From: Pseudomonas entomophila L48
GTDB lineage: Bacteria > Pseudomonadota > Gammaproteobacteria > Pseudomonadales > Pseudomonadaceae
Length of the DNA: 64,000 nucleotides
Direction: 5' to 3'
Assembly (NCBI RefSeq): GCF_000026105.1
Contig: NC_008027.1
Coordinates: 3,864,501 to 3,928,500, forward strand
Part shown: positions 16,427-24,014 of the stretch, piece by piece
Layout: the number at the start of each line of letters is the position of its first letter
Position numbering within the stretch: the stretch's first letter is position 1
Translations under genes and position numbers: made by a program
Notes under the pieces: generated by a model
Told to the model about the DNA's origin: nothing
Database searches by the model: none
What the model saw: the letters and a program-made list of their open reading frames with translations, nothing else

Positions 16427-16755
16427 CCAACCTCCTGTTCATCTGCAGCCGCAACCAGTGGCGCAGCCCCACCGCCGAGATGATCTGGCGCCGTCGCCCG
16501 GGCTTTGCCGCCCGGTCGGCGGGTACCAGCCCGAATGCGCGCAAGCCTGTCAGCCCAGCGGACATTCGCTGGGCCGACGTCATCCTGGTGATGGAGCGCA
16601 AACACCAGCAACGCTTGCTGGCCCAGTTCGCACGCTTGCTCGAACACAAACGGCTGCATGTGCTCGACATCCCCGACGACTACCACTACATGGACCCTGA
16701 GCTCGTGCTCATCCTGGAAGCAGCTGTGGCACCGCACCTGGCGCAGGAACCGTAG
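16423..16755 (+). CDS. low-molecular-weight protein tyrosine phosphatase-like protein
   Basis: A 110-residue protein starting at GTG 16423. The N-terminal P-loop is CSRNQWRSPT, matching the C-X5-R-S active site of low-molecular-weight tyrosine phosphatases with the nucleophile at residue 9. An acidic segment PDDYHYMDPEL near residue 85 is the probable general-acid loop. It is shorter than the usual 140-160 residues, so it belongs to the short branch of the fold. The start overlaps the stop of the 64-residue gene. The substrate is unknown; a partner kinase is not seen nearby. Confidence 0.85.
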   Translation: MTNLLFICSRNQWRSPTAEMIWRRRPGFAARSAGTSPNARKPVSPADIRWADVILVMERKHQQRLLAQFARLLEHKRLHVLDIPDDYHYMDPELVLILEAAVAPHLAQEP

Positions 16756-16762
16756 CCACCGC

Positions 16763-17986
16763 TCAGAACACCACCGAGCGGCGATGCTCGGCCGTCGCCA
16801 CCACCCTCCCACGCTTGAGCACCGCCAACCGCGCCGGCAGGTCGAGGATCACATTGCTGACGCGCTGGGTATCCACCAGCACCAGGTCCGCATCCTTGCC
16901 CACGGCCAGGCCATGGTCGCGCAGGCCCAAGGCCCTGGCCGGGTTCGTCGTGAGCATCGCCAACACCGTGGCCTGGTCATCCGCCCCGCCCAGGTGGCAG
17001 GCGGGGATGGCCAGTTGCGCGATGTTCAGCAGGTCACCCGTGCCATAGGGGGTGAAGGCGTTGCGGATGTTGTTGGTGGCCAGGCACACGTTCACCCCGC
17101 CATCGCGCAAGGCGCGCACCGGTGTCAGGGTGCGGCGCACGTTGTGGCTGTCGCCACGGGCGCCCAGGTGCAGGTCGGTGGCCGGCAGGCACATCACGCT
17201 GATACCGGCCTCGCGCAGCAGCGCGACGATACGCGCCTGCCGTTCGGGCTCGACGGCCGCCAGGCTGGTCAGGTGGCCGACGCACACCCGCCCCTGGTAA
17301 CCCTCGGCGAGGGTCCGGCGGGCCACGTATTCGATGGTCATCTGCTCGGCGTCATCGGCGAAGTCCTGGTGCAGGTCGATATCCCTGCCGTAGCGCTTGG
17401 CCAGGTCGAAGACAAAATCGATGTGTTCGAGGGGCGATACATCGTTGTAGGGAATGCCGCCGACCACATCGGCGCCCTTCTCCATCGCCTCGACCATCAT
17501 CGCTTTCATGCCGGGCAACTTGAGGATGCCTTCCTGGGGAAAGGCGACCACCTGGATATCGATGACATCGCGCAATGTTTCCCGCAACTCCAGCACCACA
17601 TCCAGGCCAGTGAAACCCTGGGTGGGGTCGAACTCGGCGTGGGCCCGTACATGGGTGGTGCCGGCCTGCACCAGCGCGCGCAGCACCTGGGTCGAGCGCT
17701 CGCGGATGTCTTCGCGGGTGAGCGTGGGCTTGAGCGCGGCGGTGACGGCGATCGCCTCCTTCAAGGTGCCGGAGCGGTTGGCCTTGCGTTGCATGACGTT
17801 GGCTTTTTCAAGGTGCAGGTGGCCTTCGACGAAGCCTGGGATCAGGACATTGCCGTTGCCTTGGATTTCCTGGGTGGCCGTTGCGGTGATCGTCGGGGCG
17901 ATTTCAGTGATCTTGCCGTTGTGCACGGCCACATCCATCAAGGGTTTTGCATCGTCGATGCGGACATTTCTGAAGATCAGGTCCAT
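16763..17986 (-). CDS. cytosine deaminase-like amidohydrolase
   Basis: A 407-residue metal-dependent hydrolase. GFVEGHLHLEK carries the HxH metal motif, HVRAHAEFDPTQGF and HQDFADDAEQ are the middle strands, GHLTSLAA holds a metal-ligand histidine, and TNNIRNAFTPYGTGDLL matches the final acidic loop region of the CodA/AtzC group. The reaction is probably hydrolytic deamination of a cytosine-like or amino-triazine ring, by family inference. The ATG at 17986 is chosen because AGGAGA precedes it at about nine bases and the N-terminal beta strands (DLIFRNVRI) begin there; the longer open frame runs into the long palindrome and is not credible. Confidence 0.85.
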   Translation of the reverse strand: MDLIFRNVRIDDAKPLMDVAVHNGKITEIAPTITATATQEIQGNGNVLIPGFVEGHLHLEKANVMQRKANRSGTLKEAIAVTAALKPTLTREDIRERSTQVLRALVQAGTTHVRAHAEFDPTQGFTGLDVVLELRETLRDVIDIQVVAFPQEGILKLPGMKAMMVEAMEKGADVVGGIPYNDVSPLEHIDFVFDLAKRYGRDIDLHQDFADDAEQMTIEYVARRTLAEGYQGRVCVGHLTSLAAVEPERQARIVALLREAGISVMCLPATDLHLGARGDSHNVRRTLTPVRALRDGGVNVCLATNNIRNAFTPYGTGDLLNIAQLAIPACHLGGADDQATVLAMLTTNPARALGLRDHGLAVGKDADLVLVDTQRVSNVILDLPARLAVLKRGRVVATAEHRRSVVF

Positions 17987-18063
17987 GCCGTCGTTTCTCC
18001 TCATCAGGCATTGCAGCCCGCTCTCATGGAATAAACCGTAAGCCATTGATTTAGCTGGACCCT

Positions 18064-18176
18064 GTGGGAGCGGCCTTGCGTCGCGAAAGGGCTGCGCAGC
18101 AGCCCCAGCAATTTCGATGGGGACTCGGAATCTGGGGCCGCTGCGCGCCCCTTTCGCGACGCAAGGCCGCTCCCAC
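18064..18176. repeat. long palindrome, 28-nt perfect arms
   Basis: The arm at 18064-18091 begins GTGGGAGCGGCCTTGCGTCG and its exact complement occupies 18149-18176, with 57 bases between. A related element lies at 55397-55511. It sits between the amidohydrolase and cynS genes in a 313-base gap (17987-18299) that shows nothing else. It could stop transcription from both sides, but no T-run follows. Confidence 0.9.
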
Positions 18177-18299
18177 GGGGGACAGTTCCCTGCGTGACAA
18201 CGTGGCCAAAGGGCTGGGCAATCTCCTACTGGGGTCAACAGCGTCCGAGGGGATGGCCCGGCCACCCTGTGGTGGTCGGGCCATGTCCCTACAACTGGA

Positions 18300-18770
18300 T
18301 CAGAACGGCTTGGTCGGCAGGTACTTGCCATCCAGGGTGATCACGGCGCGGGAACCGCCTTCCGGGTCGTCGACCTTCTTCACGTCCAGCTTGAAGTTGA
18401 TGGCGCTAATGATGCCGTCACCGAACTTCTCGTGGACCAGCGCCTTGAGCGTGGTGCCGTACACCTGGAGCATCTCGTAGAAGCGGTAGATGGTCGGGTC
18501 GGTCGGCACGCCGCCTTGGATGCTGCCGCGCAGCGGGATGGTCTGCAGCAGGGCGATGCCGTCGGCGTCCAGGCCAAGCTTGTCGCCCACCACCTGGGCG
18601 GCGCTGGCCGGCAGCGGGTGCTGGCCCAGCAGCGCGGCGGTGACGAAGGCTTCGGACAGGCCGGTGCCCTCGGTAATCTGGGCGAACGAAAGATCCTTGC
18701 GGGCCTTGGCCAGGAGGATGACTTCGCTCAGGGCAAGACGGGCGTTCTGGCTGATTTGCGACTGGATCAT
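18300..18770 (-). CDS. cynS: cyanate hydratase (cyanase)
   Basis: A 156-residue enzyme that converts cyanate and bicarbonate to ammonia and two CO2 (through carbamate). The length equals that of E. coli CynS and the catalytic residues Arg96, Glu99 and Ser122 are all present by count ([14 protein letters not shown]). The N-terminal helix-turn-helix-like domain ([23 protein letters not shown]) and C-terminal catalytic domain are intact. It starts 29 bases after cynT, so the two form an operon controlled by the divergent cynR. Confidence 0.97.
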   Translation of the reverse strand: MIQSQISQNARLALSEVILLAKARKDLSFAQITEGTGLSEAFVTAALLGQHPLPASAAQVVGDKLGLDADGIALLQTIPLRGSIQGGVPTDPTIYRFYEMLQVYGTTLKALVHEKFGDGIISAINFKLDVKKVDDPEGGSRAVITLDGKYLPTKPF

Positions 18771-18799
18771 GGGGTGTCTCCTTGGGTTGAAAATCGGGT

Positions 18800-19459
18800 T
18801 CAGGCAACGTGCCGGGAAGCGTGGGAAACAGCGCGGACTTCTGGGTTGTCCGCCAGGGATACGAACTGGCCGGTGCGCCCGTCGAAGGCGTCGATGCGGC
18901 CGCTCTCGATGTCGTAGATCCAGCCATGCAGGGCCACGCGGCCCTCTTCCAGGGCCAGGCGCACCGAGGGATGGGTTTGAATGTTGGCCAGCTGGGCGAT
19001 CACGTTCTCGCGCACCATGGCCTCGACCTTGGCGTGGGGGCTTTGATGCTGGCGGGCTTCGTTCACCACCCGGGCCGAGTCGGCGTAGCGCAGCCAGCCG
19101 GCTACGGCGGGCATGTGGTCCAGGCACTTGCAGGTGGCGATGGCGGTCATGGCGCCGCAGTCGGAGTGGCCGCAGATGACGATGTCGGCCACTTGCAGCG
19201 CGGCGACGGCGTACTCGACCGAGGCCGACACGCCGCCGGGCTCAGGGCCGTAGGACGGCACGATGTTGCCGGCGTTGCGGATGACGAACAGGTCACCCGG
19301 TTCGCGCTGGGTGACCAGTTCGGGTACCAGGCGGCTGTCGGAGCAGGAGATGAACAGCGCCCGTGGGCTTTGCTGGGTGGCCAGGTCCTTGAACAGCTTG
19401 ACCCGCTCTGGGAAGGCGTCGCGCTGGAACTTCAGGAAGCCGTCGATGATGTCTTGCAT
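18800..19459 (-). CDS. cynT: beta-class carbonic anhydrase of the cyanate operon
   Basis: A 219-residue carbonic anhydrase, the same length as E. coli CynT. Zinc ligands are Cys39 ([10 protein letters not shown]), His98 and Cys101 (CGHSDCGAM), with the Asp41-Arg43 dyad. It returns CO2 made by cyanase to bicarbonate, which cyanase consumes. The ATG at 19459 begins [12 protein letters not shown] as in the family; the frame is open further upstream into the promoter region but without a ribosome binding site. It lies directly upstream of cynS and divergent from cynR. Confidence 0.95.
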   Translation of the reverse strand: MQDIIDGFLKFQRDAFPERVKLFKDLATQQSPRALFISCSDSRLVPELVTQREPGDLFVIRNAGNIVPSYGPEPGGVSASVEYAVAALQVADIVICGHSDCGAMTAIATCKCLDHMPAVAGWLRYADSARVVNEARQHQSPHAKVEAMVRENVIAQLANIQTHPSVRLALEEGRVALHGWIYDIESGRIDAFDGRTGQFVSLADNPEVRAVSHASRHVA

Positions 19460-19511
19460 GGCTGATGCCTCAGTGTCGCGGTGTGTGAGGCAAAGGTTAT
19501 GCAACGGATTA

Positions 19512-19535
19512 CATAAGGTAAAAGTCTCATTTATG
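19512..19535. promoter_or_regulatory. candidate CynR operator
   Basis: CATAA (19512-19516) and TTATG (19531-19535) form an inverted repeat with 14 bases between, in the 110-base divergent cynT-cynR gap. LysR-type regulators usually bind such AT-rich dyads between their own gene and the target. The assignment is by position and symmetry. Confidence 0.45.
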
Positions 19536-19569
19536 ATGCATGTCATCAGATTATCTTATGGGACGTGAA

Positions 19570-20460
19570 ATGCTCGCCCGGCACATCCAGTACTTTCTCG
19601 CAGTCGCGCAACACCACAGCTTCACCCGGGCGGCGGCAGCCCTGCATGTCTCTCAGCCAGCCCTTTCGCAGCAAGTCAGGCAACTGGAGGAAAGCCTGGG
19701 GGCGCAGTTGTTCGATCGCTCGGGGCGCACGACGCGGCTGACCGATGCCGGAGAGGTCTATCTGCGTTATGCGAAAAGGGCGTCGCAGGAACTGCAGGAG
19801 GCCAAGCGCGCGATCCATGACGTGGGCGACCTCAGTCGGGGCTCATTGCGGGTGGCGGTGACACCCACCTTTACCAGCTATCTGGTCGGCCCCCTGGTCG
19901 AGGCTTTTCACAGCCGGTACCCGAACATCACCCTGAACCTGCGCGAAATCGCCCAGGAACGCATGGAGGCACAGCTGCTGGAAGACGCGCTGGATGTCGG
20001 TATCGCCTTCGACGAGCCCCAGGCCCAGGACATCGACACCTGCCCACTGCTGGTCGAAACCCTGGCGCTGGTGGTCGGCAGCCAGCACCCGTTGGCCCAT
20101 GCAAGTGCCATCGGGCCGCAGACTTTGAACGATGAATCGATGATCCTGCTCAGCGCTGAATTTGCCACCCGCGAGCAGATCGAGCGCTACTGCCGCCAGC
20201 ACGGTATCCGCCCGCGGGTAAAGATGGAGGCCAACGCCATCGGCGCGGTCATCGAAGTGGTGCGCAGGACAACACTGTCGACGCTGCTCCCGGCCAACAT
20301 CGTCCTGGCCCATGACGACCTGGCCGCCATCGCCCTCGACCCGTTGCGCCTGCAACGCACGGCCGTGCTCATGCAGCGCAAGGGTGCCTACCGGACCGCG
20401 GCGGCGCAGGCCTTCATCGAGCTGGCCAAGCCGGTGGCTGCACGGCTGGATCGGCGCTGA
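19570..20460 (+). CDS. cynR: LysR-family activator of the cyanate operon
   Basis: A 296-residue LysR-type regulator. The N-terminal winged helix has [31 protein letters not shown], in parts the standard helix-turn-helix, followed by [14 protein letters not shown]. The effector-binding domain begins near [17 protein letters not shown]. Position, divergent from cynTS, makes CynR the natural name; it would respond to cyanate. I start at ATG 19570 ([14 protein letters not shown]); an in-frame ATG at 19558 is possible. Confidence 0.9.
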   Translation: MLARHIQYFLAVAQHHSFTRAAAALHVSQPALSQQVRQLEESLGAQLFDRSGRTTRLTDAGEVYLRYAKRASQELQEAKRAIHDVGDLSRGSLRVAVTPTFTSYLVGPLVEAFHSRYPNITLNLREIAQERMEAQLLEDALDVGIAFDEPQAQDIDTCPLLVETLALVVGSQHPLAHASAIGPQTLNDESMILLSAEFATREQIERYCRQHGIRPRVKMEANAIGAVIEVVRRTTLSTLLPANIVLAHDDLAAIALDPLRLQRTAVLMQRKGAYRTAAAQAFIELAKPVAARLDRR

Positions 20461-20463
20461 TAC

Positions 20464-20802
20464 TCAGCTCAATTGCGCAATCAGCACCGCGTTGGTGTAG
20501 ATCAGGCTGCCATCGCTGGCCCGATGCCCGACCAGGTGGAACTGGCCACGCGCGTCGTTGCTCAGGTAGACGCGCAGGCGGCAGTCGGACAGCGGGCCGT
20601 AGCCTTCGGGCAGGATGAGGTTCAACGTGTCCATGTCGACCTCCACCATCGCCTCGGGCTCGTGGCTTTGCTGCAGGCGCTCTTCGGCCTGTTCCAATGC
20701 CGTGTGGGTCGGGCCCTGGATGTCGAAGTGAATGTCGCCCACCGGCGTGGACCTGCGGTCGCCGTTACTTTTGCACCAACCTTCGATCGTCAGGGTACTC
20801 AT
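20464..20802 (-). CDS. hypothetical protein
   Basis: A 112-residue protein beginning MSTLTIEGWCKSNGDRR. I do not recognise the family. It is acidic, with likely beta structure (GDIHFDIQGPTH; CRLRVYLSND), and has no signal peptide or membrane segment. The ATG at 20802 follows GAGGA; an in-frame upstream start at 20823 is less well placed. It converges on cynR, their stops only a few bases apart. Confidence 0.7.
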   Translation of the reverse strand: MSTLTIEGWCKSNGDRRSTPVGDIHFDIQGPTHTALEQAEERLQQSHEPEAMVEVDMDTLNLILPEGYGPLSDCRLRVYLSNDARGQFHLVGHRASDGSLIYTNAVLIAQLS

Positions 20803-20881
20803 GGCGAATCCTCGATTGAACACTGTCGAAGGGGTGGACTGCGGCCCGCTTCGAATCGTTCCAACGGCCCGCCCGGCGTGA

Positions 20882-21796
20882 TCAAAAGCCCTTCGCCAAC
20901 GCCCCCGCCATGGCCCTGGCCTGTACCCTGAGCGCTTCGCAGAATGGCGCCAGCACTGCTGACGCCGGGCGCAGTTCCGGGCGGATCAGCATCACCTGGT
21001 ACGGCACCGAGAGGCTCAAGCGCCGAATCGGCAACCCGCCCTGCCCGGCCTCCAGCCCACTCAGCGGGTTGATGATCGCCACGCCCAGCCCCTGGCGAAC
21101 CATGGCACACACCGAGGCGGCGCTGGTGGTTTCGATCACCGTGCGCCTGTTTACTCCAGCCTCGCGGAAGTGGCGGTCCAGCTGTTGCCGGTAGCTGTCC
21201 AGGCTGGCCAGGTTGATGAAGTCGACCTCATGGAAGTCGTGCAGCTCGAGCACCGGCTTGGCCAGCAACGAATGATGCTCAGGCAGCACGCAGACCATGT
21301 CGGCACTGAATAGCAGTTCCCCGACCGCGCCCCTTGGCACCTGCCCGGTTTCAGTCAGGCCGAGGTCGTGCTGCTGGGCGACCAGCGACTCTTCCAGCAG
21401 CGGCGATTCCTGCGCGGTGATGCTCACGCTGACGCCCGGATGTTGCTGGTGGAACGCCTTGCAGACCTTGGGCAACAGGGTTTGCGAGAACAGCGGCAGG
21501 CAGGTGATGGCCAGCCGACCCTGCTCGAAATTGCGGATGGCCTGGGCGAAGCGGTCGATGCGCTCCAGGCCGATGAAGGCGCGCTCGACTTCCTCGATCA
21601 ACAGCAAGGCCTGGGCAGTGGGCACCAGGCGCCCGCCTTCGCGCTCGAACAGGGTCAGGCCGGTGACCTGCTCCATGCGCGCCAGCTCGCGGCTGACGGT
21701 GGGCTGCGAGGTGAACAGCAGGCGGGCGGCACCGGTGACGCTGCCGGCGGCCATGATGGCGCGGAACACTTCGATGTGGCGGAGGGTGAGTTTCAT
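20882..21796 (-). CDS. lysR: LysR-family regulator divergent from lysA
   Basis: A 304-residue LysR-type regulator: RHIEVFRAIMAAGSVTGAARLLF with SQPTVSRELARMEQVTG is the helix-turn-helix, and the effector domain starts near GRLAITCLPLFSQTLLP. It is divergent from lysA, the arrangement of E. coli LysR, which activates lysA in response to diaminopimelate. A perfect 22-bp palindrome lies between the two genes. The name lysR is by this context; the sequence alone only gives the family. Confidence 0.82.
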   Translation of the reverse strand: MKLTLRHIEVFRAIMAAGSVTGAARLLFTSQPTVSRELARMEQVTGLTLFEREGGRLVPTAQALLLIEEVERAFIGLERIDRFAQAIRNFEQGRLAITCLPLFSQTLLPKVCKAFHQQHPGVSVSITAQESPLLEESLVAQQHDLGLTETGQVPRGAVGELLFSADMVCVLPEHHSLLAKPVLELHDFHEVDFINLASLDSYRQQLDRHFREAGVNRRTVIETTSAASVCAMVRQGLGVAIINPLSGLEAGQGGLPIRRLSLSVPYQVMLIRPELRPASAVLAPFCEALRVQARAMAGALAKGF

Positions 21797-21872
21797 GAAG
21801 GTACGCAGGATCTCTGGGGCTTGCTGTCACTTGTGGGGCAAGGGACAGGGGAATGGCACCAGCGTAGCCGGT

Positions 21873-21896
21873 GTTCGCGGGTAAACCCGCTCCTAC
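21873..21896. repeat. single REP unit
   Basis: One REP unit of the form GTTCGCGGGTAAACCCGCTCCTAC lies in the lysR-lysA gap, on the lysR side of the palindrome. It is the same subtype as the first unit at 816-839. Confidence 0.85.
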
Positions 21897-21931
21897 AAGG
21901 GTAGCGATGCATATCAGATATGAATTGAGAT

Positions 21932-21953
21932 CAGAAAAATAGCTATTTTTCTG
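21932..21953. promoter_or_regulatory. perfect 22-bp palindrome, candidate LysR operator
   Basis: CAGAAAAATAG (21932-21942) is followed directly by its exact complement CTATTTTTCTG (21943-21953). It lies about 50 bases upstream of lysA and about 135 from the lysR-like start. Position and AT-rich symmetry suit a LysR-type binding site. Confidence 0.55.
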
Positions 21954-22003
21954 GATCGAGCAACTCAATCAAGATCGGTGTATCCATTACAAGGAACACC
22001 ACC

Positions 22004-23233
22004 ATGACCACCCCCCTCCTGGCCCAGGCCGTCCGCCAGCACGGCTCCCCGCTGTGGGCCTACGACGCACAGACCATCCACCAGCGCATCGACCAGCTCC
22101 TGCAACACTTCGACACGGTGCGTTTCGCGCAGAAGGCCAACCCCAACCTGCACGTCCTGCGCCTGATGCGCGAGCGTGGCCTGGTGCTCGATGCCGTGTC
22201 GCTGGGTGAGATGGAGCGGGCCTTCGCGGCCGGGGCTGCGGTGGATGGCGAGCCGGCCGGCGTGGTGCTGACCTGCGATGTGCTGGACCAACCGACCCTG
22301 GCGCGGGTAGTCGACACGAAAATCGAGGTGAATGCCGGCTCCATCGACATGCTCCGCCAGCTGGGCGAGCGCTCCCCTGGGCACCGCGTATGGCTGCGCA
22401 TCAACCCCGGTTTCGGCCACGGCCACAGCCGCAAGACCAACACCGGTGGCGAGAACAGCAAGCACGGTATCTGGCACGAGCAGTTGCCCGAGGCGCTGGC
22501 CTGCGTGAAACAGTTCGGCCTGCACCTCGTGGGCGTGCACATGCATATCGGCTCGGGGGTGGATTACCAGCACCTGGAACAGGTGGCCGGTGCCATGGTC
22601 GGGTTGATCGGCAAGCTGGGCATGGACATCGAAGCCTTCTCCATCGGTGGTGGCCTGTCCACGCCTTACCGTAGCGATGACCAGCCAGTTGACCTGCAAC
22701 GCTACGCCCGTACCTGGGCAGTGGCGCGAGCAGAGATCGAGACCATGCTCGGCCACTCCGTGCGCATGGAGATCGAGCCGGGGCGCTACCTGGTGGCTGA
22801 GTCGGGGTACTTGGTGGCCGAGGTGCGCGCCGTCAAGCAGATGGGCGACAAGCACTACATCCTGGTCGATGCGGGCTTCAACGACCTGATGCGCCCGGCG
22901 ATGTATGGGGCCTATCACCGCATGAGCCTGTTCGATGCCGTGGGCCGGCCTGTAAGCCGACCATTGCAACCGACCGTGGTGGCCGGGCCGCTGTGCGAGT
23001 CGGGGGATGTATTCACCCAGAACGATGAGGAGCTGACGCCTCAGGACCTGCCCCAGGCCAAGGTGGGCGACCTGCTGGTGATTCACGATGCGGGGGCTTA
23101 TGGCGCGTCCATGTCGTCGAACTACAACAGCCGGCCGCTGTTGCCTGAGTTTCTGATCGAGAACGACAGCTTGCGCATGATCCGGCGGCGGCAGACTGTG
23201 CAGGAGCTTCTGGCGCTGGAGTTGAATCTGTAA
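22004..23233 (+). CDS. lysA: diaminopimelate decarboxylase
   Basis: A 409-residue PLP enzyme of the alanine-racemase-fold group that decarboxylates meso-diaminopimelate to L-lysine. The PLP lysine lies in VRFAQKANPNLHVLR; the glycine-rich phosphate loop is FSIGGGLSTPY; EPGRYLVAESG and GPLCESGDVF provide cofactor and substrate contacts. The ATG follows AAGGAAC at good spacing. It is divergent from the LysR-type gene. Pseudomonas often has a second lysA near cyaY, so this copy may be the inducible or accessory one; that is from memory and not testable here. Confidence 0.93.
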   Translation: MTTPLLAQAVRQHGSPLWAYDAQTIHQRIDQLLQHFDTVRFAQKANPNLHVLRLMRERGLVLDAVSLGEMERAFAAGAAVDGEPAGVVLTCDVLDQPTLARVVDTKIEVNAGSIDMLRQLGERSPGHRVWLRINPGFGHGHSRKTNTGGENSKHGIWHEQLPEALACVKQFGLHLVGVHMHIGSGVDYQHLEQVAGAMVGLIGKLGMDIEAFSIGGGLSTPYRSDDQPVDLQRYARTWAVARAEIETMLGHSVRMEIEPGRYLVAESGYLVAEVRAVKQMGDKHYILVDAGFNDLMRPAMYGAYHRMSLFDAVGRPVSRPLQPTVVAGPLCESGDVFTQNDEELTPQDLPQAKVGDLLVIHDAGAYGASMSSNYNSRPLLPEFLIENDSLRMIRRRQTVQELLALELNL

Positions 23234-23238
23234 GGCCT

Positions 23239-23322
23239 GTAGGAGCCGGCTTGCCGGCGAACCGGACAGCGCGGTGGATGGCACCGGCTACGCCGGTGTT
23301 CGCCGGCAAGGCCGGCTCCTAC
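23239..23322. repeat. REP pair between lysA and kdpE
   Basis: Inverted units at 23239-23262 and 23298-23322 (GTAGGAGCCGGCTTGCCGGC and the reverse). They lie between convergent lysA and kdpE and could act as a bidirectional transcription barrier. The kdpE stop codon falls inside the terminal CTAC of the second unit. Confidence 0.9.
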
Positions 23323-24014
23323 GCAGAGGGTGCCACCAGCCGGTACCCCACGCCCGCCTCGGTGACGATGAACCGTGGTGCCGTGGGATCATCCCCCAGC
23401 TTCTGGCGCAGATGCCCCACCACGATGCGGAGGTAGTGGGTGTCGTCCACATGGGTCGGCCCCCAGATATCCTTGAGCAGTTGCTGCTGGGTGATCACCC
23501 GCCCCGGGTGCCCGGCCAGCTGCGCCAGCAGCGCGTACTCCTTGCGCGTCAGCGACACCTCGACACCCTCCAGCGTCACCTTGCGGAAGGCGAAATCCAC
23601 CACCAGCGGCCCGAAGCTCGCCGTCGACGTCGCGCTGCCCACCTGTGGCGCCTGGCGCAGCAGTGCCCGCACCCGGGCAAGAAACTCCTGGATGCCGAAC
23701 GGCTTGGTCACGTAGTCGTTGGCCCCACCATCCAACGCATCGACCTTTTGCACCTCACTGGCACGCACCGACAGCACCATCACCGGCACCGCGCTCCACT
23801 CACGCAGCTCGCGCAGCACCTGCTGGCCATCCATGTCCGGCAACCCGAGGTCGAGCACCACCAGGTCAGGCTTGTTCAGGGCGGCCTGGGTCAGGCCCTC
23901 GCCGCCGGTGGCGGCCTCGATCACCTTGTAGCCCTGGGACGCCAGGCTGATGCGCAGGAACTTGCGAATCTGCGGCTCGTCGTCGATGACCAGCAGGGTG
24001 GCGGCTTGGCTCAT
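23319..24014 (-). CDS. kdpE: KdpE, response regulator of potassium uptake
   Basis: A 231-residue OmpR-type response regulator. The receiver has VIDDEPQIRKFL, the phospho-acceptor aspartate in LVVLDLGLPDMDG and the conserved lysine in DYVTKPFG. The C-terminal winged helix contains LTRKEYALLAQLAGHPGRVIT and HYLRIVVGHLRQKL. It activates kdpFABC when phosphorylated by KdpD. The start overlaps the kdpD stop by four bases (ATGA). Confidence 0.96.
   Translation of the reverse strand: MSQAATLLVIDDEPQIRKFLRISLASQGYKVIEAATGGEGLTQAALNKPDLVVLDLGLPDMDGQQVLRELREWSAVPVMVLSVRASEVQKVDALDGGANDYVTKPFGIQEFLARVRALLRQAPQVGSATSTASFGPLVVDFAFRKVTLEGVEVSLTRKEYALLAQLAGHPGRVITQQQLLKDIWGPTHVDDTHYLRIVVGHLRQKLGDDPTAPRFIVTEAGVGYRLVAPSA

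Noticed and set aside
17987..18331. N-terminal extension of the amidohydrolase
   Set aside because: The extra residues come from the palindromic repeat; the family-typical start with a ribosome binding site is at 17986.
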